This document shows positions 57,693 through 64,000 of a stretch of 64,000 nucleotides of DNA, piece by piece. This stretch comes from Pseudomonas jinjuensis (GTDB lineage Bacteria > Pseudomonadota > Gammaproteobacteria > Pseudomonadales > Pseudomonadaceae). The notes beneath the pieces are model-generated. The model was not told where the DNA came from. It did no database searches and saw nothing but the letters and a program-made list of their open reading frames with translations. The stretch's first letter is position 1; each line of letters opens with the position of its first letter. Where the stretch lies: positions 1-64,000 of the forward strand of contig NZ_FNIJ01000007.1 in NCBI RefSeq assembly GCF_900103845.1, in the 5' to 3' direction. The translations under genes and the position numbers were made by a program.

Positions 57693-58487
57693 TCAGCTCT
57701 GCGGGAACAGCGAGCGGCTGATGAATCGGGCGGTTTCGTGCAGGCTGGCGCCGATCTGTTCCAGTTTTTCGCGGTCGTGCTGCGCGCTGATGCCGATGCC
57801 GGAAATGACGAAGCGCGGCTGGCAGTCGTGGTCGATGATCGGGCTGGAGACCATGCTGACGCCGCGGTACAGGTGGCTCTCGTCGATGGCCCAGCCGCGC
57901 TCCAGGGCGGCGGCGGCGTCGCTGCGGTACTGCTCGAAGCTGGGCGGGTTCTCCCAGCGGACGCGCGTCAGGCGGCGGCGCAGTTCATCCTCGGGGAGGT
58001 TGCGCAGGCCGGCGATGCAGCGCCCGGCAGCGCCGACCAGTTCCGGCAGGCGCGAGCCGATGGCGACGTTGATGTGGGCGATGGCCGGGGTGGAGGCCGC
58101 GATCACGCGGATGTGCGCATCGTCCGTGACCTGCCACAGGGTGATCAGGATGTTATGGGTGGTGCTCAGGCGCTCCAGTTCCGGCTGGATCAGGTCGGCA
58201 TAGCTGCGGCCGATGAAACTCACCGCCAGCTCGGACAGGCCCAGCCCCAGGCGGTAGGTCTTGGTGTCGTTGTCGAACGAGGTCAGCTGCTCGTTGCTCA
58301 GCGTGCGCAGGATGTTGAAGGTGGTGCTCGGGCTGATGCCCGTGGCGCGGGCGATGGCGGTCGCGCCTTCGGGGCCTTCGGCGTTGGCCAGGTGGCGCAG
58401 GATCTGGATGGCGTTCACGACGGCGCCGACATCCTTGGTGCTGGGTCGCTTGCTGCTGGTTTCTTTGGCGGTTTTGTTGGTTGGCAT
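57693..58487 (-). CDS. IclR-family transcriptional regulator
   Basis: A 264-residue regulator. N-terminal winged helix about 20-80 (NAIQILRHLANAEGPEGATAIARATGISPSTTFNILRTL region) and a C-terminal GAF-like effector domain (LVGAAGRCIAGL; SMVSSPIID). IclR proteins often control aromatic or short-chain acid catabolism. The start may be the ATG at 58487 or at 58496. It is divergent from the cluster at 58627-64000 and probably controls it. Confidence 0.92.
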   Translation of the reverse strand: MPTNKTAKETSSKRPSTKDVGAVVNAIQILRHLANAEGPEGATAIARATGISPSTTFNILRTLSNEQLTSFDNDTKTYRLGLGLSELAVSFIGRSYADLIQPELERLSTTHNILITLWQVTDDAHIRVIAASTPAIAHINVAIGSRLPELVGAAGRCIAGLRNLPEDELRRRLTRVRWENPPSFEQYRSDAAAALERGWAIDESHLYRGVSMVSSPIIDHDCQPRFVISGIGISAQHDREKLEQIGASLHETARFISRSLFPQS

Positions 58488-58530
58488 ATTCTGCATTCTG
58501 ATTGATATTCTGTATGGTGAATGTATTCTG
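58488..58530. promoter_or_regulatory. ATTCTG repeats in the divergent control region
   Basis: ATTCTG occurs at 58488, 58495, 58507 and 58525, overlapping the start of the IclR gene and upstream of the DUF35 gene. A further copy is at 60160, in the gap before the acyl-CoA synthetase gene. Likely operator material for the IclR protein; inferred. Confidence 0.45.
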
Positions 58531-58626
58531 CTCCTGCGATGCCTGCAACGGCCGCAGTTCGGCAGGATGGGCATCGGCGGTAACGCACTTTGCAACAAGG
58601 CAGAACAAGAACAAAGGAGAAACCTC

Positions 58627-59010
58627 ATGGTGGATTTCCCCGACCGCAGCATGCCAGGGCCCGAGGCACAGTACCTCGCGTTTCTCGCCGAGGGTCGTTT
58701 CATGTTGCAGCGCAGCGCCTCCACCGGACGCTATGTGTTCTACCCGCGCGTGCTGATTCCCGGCAGCGGTGAAACCGACCTGGAATGGGTCGAGGCCAGC
58801 GGCACCGGCACTATCTATGCGATCACCGTCAATCGTGCGCGCACCGGCAGCCACAACGTGGCGCTGATCGACCTCGACGAGGGCGTGCGCATGATGTCGC
58901 GCATCGAAGGCGTGGAAACCGCTGCCATCGGCAGCCGGGTCAAGGCGCGCATCGTCGAGGTGGATGGCGTGGCCGGAGTGGTGTTCGATCTGCTGGAGGG
59001 CCAGGCATGA
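58627..59010 (+). CDS. Zn-ribbon/OB-fold family protein without zinc cysteines (DUF35)
   Basis: A 127-residue protein of the DUF35 OB-fold family: LQRSASTGRYVFYPRVLIPG near 27-46, then the hallmark EWVEASGTGTIYAIT and a C-terminal OB barrel (GSRVKARIVEVDGVAGVVF). The two CxxC pairs of the zinc ribbon are missing; the whole protein has no cysteine. DUF35 proteins pair with thiolase-like partners, forming for example the steroid side-chain aldolases. AAGGAG precedes the ATG; its stop overlaps the next gene. Confidence 0.88.
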   Translation: MVDFPDRSMPGPEAQYLAFLAEGRFMLQRSASTGRYVFYPRVLIPGSGETDLEWVEASGTGTIYAITVNRARTGSHNVALIDLDEGVRMMSRIEGVETAAIGSRVKARIVEVDGVAGVVFDLLEGQA

Positions 59011-60158
59011 ACCAGGCAATCCGCGGCAAGACCGCCATCGTCGGCATTGGCAGCGCCGGCATCGGCGAGGCCCACGGCTTCAGCCCCATCGAGCTGCTCG
59101 GCCAGGCTTCATTGAAAGCCATCGCCGACGCCGGCCTGCAGCTCTCGGACATCGACGGCGTGTTCGCCGCCACCAGTTCGCATGCCTTCCCGACCCTGTC
59201 GGTGTGCGAATACCTGGGCATCAAGCCGAAGTTCGTCGACGGCACCAACGTCGGCGGTTCCAGCTTCGAGATGCACCTGCTGCAGGCGACCCTGGCCCTG
59301 GAGGCCGGCCTGTGCAACGCCGCGCTGATCTGCTATGGCTCCAACCAGCGCACCGCCGGTGGCCGCCTGGTGTCGATGAGCGAGCCGCAGTGGCACGAAA
59401 CCTTCTACAAGCCGCGCCATCCGATCACTTCCTACTCGCTGGCGGCCAGCCGCCACATGCACCAGTTCGGCACCACCCGCGCCCAGCTCGCGGAAGTCGC
59501 GGTATCGGCGCGCAAGTGGGCCAACCTCAACCCCGAGGCCTTCGCCCGTGGCCCGCTGAGCATCGACGACGTGCTGGCCAGCCGCATGGTCAGCGACCCG
59601 CTCAGCTCGGCTGACTGCTGCCTGGTCACCGACGGTGGCGGCGCCTGCGTGCTGGTCCGTGCCGACCGCGCCCGCGACCTGCCGAACGAGCCGGTGTACT
59701 TCCTCGGCGCCGCCGGCGCGCAGTGGCATCGTTCGATCCAGGCCATGCCCGACCTGACCGTCACCGCCGCCTCGGAAAGCGGCCCGCGCGCGATGGAAAT
59801 GGCCGGGGTGAAGCACGCCGACATCGACCTGGTGATGCTCTACGACGCCTTCACCATCAACACTATCCTGTTCCTCGAGGATCTCGGCTTCTGCCCGAAG
59901 GGCGAGGGCGGTCGCTTCGTCGAAGGCGGGCGCATCGCCCCCGGTGGCGAGTTGGCGGTGAACACCAACGGCGGCGGGCTGTCCTGTGTGCATCCGGGCA
60001 TGTACGGCATGTTCCTGATCATCGAGGCGGTCACCCAGCTGCGTCGTCAGGCCGGTGAGCGCCAGCTGAAGAAGTCCGAGGTGGCGCTGCTGCATGGCAA
60101 CGGCGGCACCTTGTCCAGCCAGGTTACGGCACTGCTCGGCACCCAAGCGGTGCTCTGA
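59007..60158 (+). CDS. Thiolase-like protein, probable aldolase of the Ltp2/SCP2 type
   Basis: A 383-residue thiolase-fold protein. The usual nucleophilic Cys position reads NVGGSSFEM, with no cysteine, and the C-terminal CxG motif is replaced by HGNGG, while the motif NTNGGGLSCVHPGMYGM keeps the histidine. Tyrosines in LYDAFT and PGMYG are conserved in the Ltp2-like retro-aldolases that need a DUF35 partner. The ATGA overlap with the DUF35 gene fits a complex. A true thiolase is therefore unlikely. Confidence 0.85.
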   Translation: MNQAIRGKTAIVGIGSAGIGEAHGFSPIELLGQASLKAIADAGLQLSDIDGVFAATSSHAFPTLSVCEYLGIKPKFVDGTNVGGSSFEMHLLQATLALEAGLCNAALICYGSNQRTAGGRLVSMSEPQWHETFYKPRHPITSYSLAASRHMHQFGTTRAQLAEVAVSARKWANLNPEAFARGPLSIDDVLASRMVSDPLSSADCCLVTDGGGACVLVRADRARDLPNEPVYFLGAAGAQWHRSIQAMPDLTVTAASESGPRAMEMAGVKHADIDLVMLYDAFTINTILFLEDLGFCPKGEGGRFVEGGRIAPGGELAVNTNGGGLSCVHPGMYGMFLIIEAVTQLRRQAGERQLKKSEVALLHGNGGTLSSQVTALLGTQAVL

Positions 60159-60300
60159 AATTCTGTGTTCTTGAACTCAGGGCTCTGAAACTCAGGGCCG
60201 ACGCTCCCGGTGGCTGCTGCCCGCAGCCTGCCGTGGACGCGCTCGCCCTCGCGCCGGCACGCAAGCGTCCGGCACCCGCTACTTGTTCAGGTGGAACGTC
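60159..60300 (+). other. 142-base gap inside the catabolic cluster
   Basis: It holds an ATTCTG at 60160 and a near-direct repeat GAACTCAGGGC (60173) and GAAACTCAGGGC (60187). No terminator or promoter is clear. Confidence 0.4.
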
Positions 60301-62436
60301 ATGTCAGTGAGTCACTTGCAACACACCGGTTTCTCCAGTCTTACCCCCCTGGTGCAGCCGCGCTCGGTCGCCGTCGTCGGCGCCTCCAGCGACCCCCACC
60401 GCATCGGCGGCCGACCCATCGCCTACATGCTGCGCAACGGCTTCACCGGCCGCATCCTGCCGGTGAACCCCAACCGCACCGAGATCCAGGGCCTGCCGGC
60501 CTACGCCAGCGTCGACGCGCTGCCCGAGGCGCCGGACGTGGCGATCATCGCGGTGCCGGCGCCGCAGGTGCTGGAGACCGTCCAGGCGCTGGGGCGCAAG
60601 GGCGCGCGCAGCGCCATCGTGTTCTCCTCCGGTTTCAGCGAAGTCGGCGAGGAGGGCGTGGCCATGCAGGACGCCATCGTCGACGCCGCCCGCGCGGCGA
60701 ACATGCGCCTGCTGGGGCCGAACGCGCTGGGCGTATTCAACGCCAACCTCGGCTACTACGCCTTCTTCTCCACCAGCCTGGAGCGCGGCATTCCGCTGGC
60801 CGGGCGGGTCGGCATCGCCACCCAGTCCGGCGCCTACGGCGCGCACCTGCTCGGCCTGTCGCGGCAGCGCGGGCTGGGCACGCCGATCTGCGTCGCCACC
60901 GGCAACGAAGCCGACGTCACCCTGGGCGACGCCATCGGCTGGCTGGTGGAATCGCCGGAGATCGACGTGGTGATGGCCTACGCCGAATCGATCCGCAACG
61001 TCGACAGCTTCCTCGCCGCCCTCGAGGCGGCCCACCGCGCGGGCAAGCCGGTGATCCTGCACAAGGTCGGGCGCAGCGAACTGGGCGGCCGCGCGGCCAT
61101 GTCGCACACCGCTTCCCTGGCCGGCGACGACAAGGTGCTCGACGCGGTGCTGGCCGACTACGCCGTGGTCCGCGCGCGCACCACCGAAGAACTGGTGGAC
61201 ATCGCCTACCTCGCCACCCAGCGCATCTACCCGGTGAATAACAGCCTGGGGATGATCACCGTCAGCGGTGGCGCCGGCATCATCGTCAGCGACGCCGCCG
61301 AGGACTTCGGCCTGCCCATGCCGCCGATGCCCGAAGCGGCCCAGGCACGCCTGAAGCAGCGCCTGTCCTACGCCTCGCCACTCAACCCGGTGGACTGCAC
61401 CGCCCAGGCGCTCAACGACCTGAGCCTGGTGCACGACTTCACCGAATCCATGGTGGTGGACGGTGGCTACCGTTCGCTGATCGCCTTCTTCACCCAGGCC
61501 GGCACCGCCGCCTCCATCGGCCCGCGCCTGGCCGAGCAGTTCGCGCGGATCAAGGTCGATCACCCGGACCGCCTGTTCGTGGTCTCGGTGATGGGCGAGG
61601 GCGAGGAGTTGGCGCCTTACCAGAAAGCCGGCTTCGCCCTGTTCGAGGATCCGACCCGCGCGGTGCGCGCCATCCAGGCCATGGGCCAGCTGGGTGAGGC
61701 CTTCGCCCGACCGCTGCGCAAGATTCCCGCGCCCGGCGGCGTCGAACTGCCGGCCAGCACGCCCGGCGAGGCCGAGGCCAAGCAGTTGCTGGCACGTGCC
61801 GGCATCGAGTCGGCGCCCGAGCGCGTACTGAAGAACGCTGCGGAAGCCGCCGCCTTCGCCGAGCAGATCGGCTTCCCGGTGGTACTGAAGATCGCCTCGG
61901 CGGACATCCTGCACAAATCGGAAATCGGCGGCGTGCTGCTCAACGTGAACACTGCCCAGGCCGTGCGCGAGGGCTATGACCTGTTGCTCCAGCGTGCCGC
62001 CGAACACGCGCCCGATGCGCGCCTCGACGGCGTGCTGGTCGCCCGCCAGCTGCAGGGCGGCGTCGAGTGCTTCATGGGCATCCAGCGCGACCCGCAGTTC
62101 GGTCCGGTGGCGGTGTTCGGCCTTGGCGGCATTTTCGTCGAGGTGCTCAAGGACGTAGTATTCCGCCGCTGCCCGTTCGGCGTCGACGAAGCCGAACAGA
62201 TGATCCGCAGCATCAAGGGCGCACCGCTGCTGCTGGGCGCCCGTGGTCGCCCGGTGACCGACATCAAGGCGCTGTCGCGGGTGCTCGCGCAGCTCTCGCA
62301 GTTCGCCGCCGAGGCTGGTCCGCGCCTGCGTTCGGTCGATCTCAACCCGGTCTTCGCCATGCCCGAGGGGCAGGGCGCCTGGGCCGCCGACGCGGTGCTG
62401 GAAGTGGAGGAGGTGGCCCATGGCGCTGAATCCTGA
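60301..62436 (+). CDS. NDP-forming acyl-CoA synthetase
   Basis: A 711-residue fusion of the two subunits seen in archaeal ADP-forming ligases. N-terminal CoA-binding Rossmann domain (SVAVVGASSDPHRIGGRP), succinyl-CoA-ligase-like domains (TQSGAYGAHLLG; phospho-His candidate in MSHTASLAGDD) and a C-terminal ATP-grasp domain from about 480 (GFPVVLKIASADILHKSEIGG). The family includes acetate and feruloyl-CoA (FerA) ligases. ATG at 60301 follows AGGTGG. Its end overlaps the next gene by 17 bases. Confidence 0.9.
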   Translation: MSVSHLQHTGFSSLTPLVQPRSVAVVGASSDPHRIGGRPIAYMLRNGFTGRILPVNPNRTEIQGLPAYASVDALPEAPDVAIIAVPAPQVLETVQALGRKGARSAIVFSSGFSEVGEEGVAMQDAIVDAARAANMRLLGPNALGVFNANLGYYAFFSTSLERGIPLAGRVGIATQSGAYGAHLLGLSRQRGLGTPICVATGNEADVTLGDAIGWLVESPEIDVVMAYAESIRNVDSFLAALEAAHRAGKPVILHKVGRSELGGRAAMSHTASLAGDDKVLDAVLADYAVVRARTTEELVDIAYLATQRIYPVNNSLGMITVSGGAGIIVSDAAEDFGLPMPPMPEAAQARLKQRLSYASPLNPVDCTAQALNDLSLVHDFTESMVVDGGYRSLIAFFTQAGTAASIGPRLAEQFARIKVDHPDRLFVVSVMGEGEELAPYQKAGFALFEDPTRAVRAIQAMGQLGEAFARPLRKIPAPGGVELPASTPGEAEAKQLLARAGIESAPERVLKNAAEAAAFAEQIGFPVVLKIASADILHKSEIGGVLLNVNTAQAVREGYDLLLQRAAEHAPDARLDGVLVARQLQGGVECFMGIQRDPQFGPVAVFGLGGIFVEVLKDVVFRRCPFGVDEAEQMIRSIKGAPLLLGARGRPVTDIKALSRVLAQLSQFAAEAGPRLRSVDLNPVFAMPEGQGAWAADAVLEVEEVAHGAES

Positions 62437-63286
62437 GCACCTGCTGAACTACCCGATCCCCGAAGTGCGGCAGCGTTTCAGCCGCCACGACAGCGCCTTC
62501 TATGCACTGTCGGTGGGCCTTGGCGCCGACCCCATGGACGAGCACCAACTGGCCTTCGTCGACGCCAACCGCGACCTCCAGGCGCTGCCCTGCATGGCGG
62601 TGGTGCTGGGGCATCCCGGCTTCTGGCTGGGCAACCCGGACACCGGCGTCGACGCCCTGCGCCTGGTGCATGGCGAGCAGAGCATCGAGTGGCTCAAGCC
62701 GCTGCCGGTGGAAGGCGAGGTGATCGGCCGCACCCGCGTCACCGGACTGGTGGACAAGGGCACCGGCAAGGGCGCGCTGCTCTACAGCGAGAAGGTCGTC
62801 AGCGACGCGCAGAGCGGCGAAGTGCTGGCAATCGCCCGCGGCACCACCTTCCTGCGCGGTGACGGCGGCTTCGGTGGCGACAGCCAGTCGCTGAGCCAGC
62901 CGCACCGCCTGCCCGAGCGTGCGCCGGACCTGCTCATCGACCTGCCGACGCGCCCCGAGCAGGCGTTGTACTACCGGCTCAACGGCGACGACAACCCGAT
63001 CCACGCCAGCCCGGCGGCGGCCGCGCGCGGTGGCTTCCCACGGCCGATCCTGCATGGCCTGTGCACCCTCGGCGTGGCCTTCCACGCGCTGCTGCGCGGT
63101 GTCGCCGACTACCGCGCGGAGCGCTTCGCCCACCTGCAGGTGCGCTTCTCCGCCCCGGTGTTCCCGGGCGAAACCCTGCGCACCGAAATCTGGAACGACG
63201 GCTCCTTCCGCACCCGCGTCGTCGAGCGCGACGTGGTGGTGCTGGACAACGGCCACGTGCGCCTGACCCCGGGGAGTACCGACTGA
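62420..63286 (+). CDS. MaoC-type 2-enoyl-CoA hydratase (hydratase 2)
   Basis: A 288-residue double hot-dog protein like the hydratase-2 part of peroxisomal MFE-2. The second hot dog carries the catalytic motif YRLNGDDNPIHASPAAA (Asp and His near 195-200), then GFPRPILHGLCTLG. It hydrates trans-2-enoyl-CoA to the (R)-3-hydroxy product. GGAGGAGGTGG lies just before the ATG, inside the upstream gene, so translation is coupled. Confidence 0.92.
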   Translation: MALNPEHLLNYPIPEVRQRFSRHDSAFYALSVGLGADPMDEHQLAFVDANRDLQALPCMAVVLGHPGFWLGNPDTGVDALRLVHGEQSIEWLKPLPVEGEVIGRTRVTGLVDKGTGKGALLYSEKVVSDAQSGEVLAIARGTTFLRGDGGFGGDSQSLSQPHRLPERAPDLLIDLPTRPEQALYYRLNGDDNPIHASPAAAARGGFPRPILHGLCTLGVAFHALLRGVADYRAERFAHLQVRFSAPVFPGETLRTEIWNDGSFRTRVVERDVVVLDNGHVRLTPGSTD

Positions 63287-63340
63287 ACCGGGCAGGCATG
63301 GCGTGACGACGACCTCAACCAACCTTCGAGAACAACAACA

Positions 63341-64000
63341 ATGAACGGATCCGACAGCTTGGCCCAGGGCACCGCGATACCGCGGCGGACCCTGGTCATC
63401 GCATTCCTCTTCTGCTTCCTTGGCCTGCTGGCCGACGGCGCGGACCTGATGTTCCTCGCCTACAGCCTGAACAGCCTCAAGGCCGAGTTCGGCCTGAGCA
63501 ACTTCGAGGCGGGCTCGCTGGGCAGCATCACCCTGGCCGGCATGGCCATCGGCGGTATCTACGGTGGCTGGGCGTGCGACCGCTTCGGCCGGGTGCGCGT
63601 GGTGACCTGGACCATCCTGGTGTTTTCCGTGGGCACCGCCCTGCTGGGGCTGGCGCACAACTACTGGGCGTTCGCGCTGATCCGCTTCGTCTCCTCGCTG
63701 GGCCTGGGCTCGCTGTTCGTGGCCTGCAACATCCTGATGTCCGAGTTCGTCACCGCGAAGTACCGCACCACCATCCTGGCGACCATGCAGGCCGGCTGGA
63801 CCGTGGGCTACCTGGTGGCGACGGTGCTCGCCGGGCAGATCATCCCGGACTACGGCTGGCGCGCGCTGTTCTTCACCGCCATTGGCGCGGCGCTGATCTG
63901 CCTGGCGTTGCGCCCGTGGGTGCCGGAGTCGCCGTCCTGGCTGGCCGCCCGCGCGCAACGCGGGCAGCAGGCAGTCAGCGGCCGCCAGCAGAGCGCGCCC
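63341..64000 (+). CDS. MFS transporter, aromatic acid:H+ symporter-like (partial)
   Basis: The first 220 residues are present and the gene runs off the window. Transmembrane helix 1 carries LLADGADLMFL, close to the DG-D motif of the AAHS family; the loop 2-3 motif GGWACDRFGRVRV is typical of MFS proteins, and six helices are seen. It probably imports the substrate of the upstream enzymes. The ATG at 63341 follows a weak GAGAA, 54 bases after the hydratase gene. Confidence 0.88.
   Translation, partial: MNGSDSLAQGTAIPRRTLVIAFLFCFLGLLADGADLMFLAYSLNSLKAEFGLSNFEAGSLGSITLAGMAIGGIYGGWACDRFGRVRVVTWTILVFSVGTALLGLAHNYWAFALIRFVSSLGLGSLFVACNILMSEFVTAKYRTTILATMQAGWTVGYLVATVLAGQIIPDYGWRALFFTAIGAALICLALRPWVPESPSWLAARAQRGQQAVSGRQQSAP

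Noticed and set aside
60304-62421. 705-codon minus-strand frame opposite the acyl-CoA synthetase gene
   Set aside because: Antisense of an intact, motif-bearing gene; product is Arg/Gly/His-rich noise.

Overview
The window is chromosomal DNA of a high-GC gammaproteobacterium, almost certainly a Pseudomonas of the P. aeruginosa lineage. The gene order (ribD-ribE-ribB-ribH-nusB-thiL-pgpA; proA-nadD-rsfS-rlmH-mrdA-rodA-mltB-rlpA-dacA-ybeD-lipB-lipA; holA-lptE-leuS; lnt-corC-ybeY-phoH-miaB; hemL-thiE-thiD-ladS) is typical of that genus, and LadS is a Pseudomonas regulator. Most of the window is housekeeping DNA with tightly packed, often overlapping genes. No rRNA, tRNA, prophage, insertion sequence or CRISPR array is visible.

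Layout. 0.2-2.2 kb: CnoX/YbbN chaperone-redoxin, a methyltransferase and a YbaY-like lipoprotein on the minus strand. 2.3-9.4 kb, plus strand: nrdR, the riboflavin operon (with an FMN riboswitch and a short upstream ORF ahead of ribE), nusB, thiL, pgpA and a periplasmic retropepsin-like protease. 9.4-13.2 kb, minus strand: five type IV pilin-like genes ending in a large beta-solenoid-like PilX-type protein. 13.5-15.3 kb: stand-alone ribA, a membrane protein and a BtuF-like protein. 15.3-16.6 kb: one oxidoreductase gene between dispersed repeats. 16.6-18.6 kb: a DedA-PAP2 fusion and a DNA glycosylase. 18.8-29.9 kb: proA to lipA, which joins NAD synthesis, ribosome maturation, cell elongation and lipoylation.

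30-35.4 kb is an accessory chaperone-usher fimbrial operon (subunit, chaperone, usher, adhesin) behind a less GC-rich leader that carries NtrC-like dyads. 35.5-57.3 kb returns to core genes: a lipoprotein lytic transglycosylase, a small ArfA ribosome-rescue gene with its RNase III-type hairpin, holA, lptE, leuS, an ElyC-like protein, the lnt-to-miaB operon, hemL-thiE-thiD, an Mpo1-like enzyme, the hybrid kinase LadS and ilvE.

57.7-64 kb is an accessory catabolic cluster: an IclR regulator divergent from a DUF35 protein, a thiolase-like protein without the usual cysteine, an NDP-forming acyl-CoA synthetase, a MaoC-type hydratase and an aromatic-acid-type MFS transporter cut by the window end. 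Together they look like uptake, CoA activation, hydration and retro-aldol cleavage of an unsaturated (perhaps aromatic) acid. This is the best candidate for an undescribed system here. Several intergenic gaps hold REP-like palindromes or a second palindromic family.
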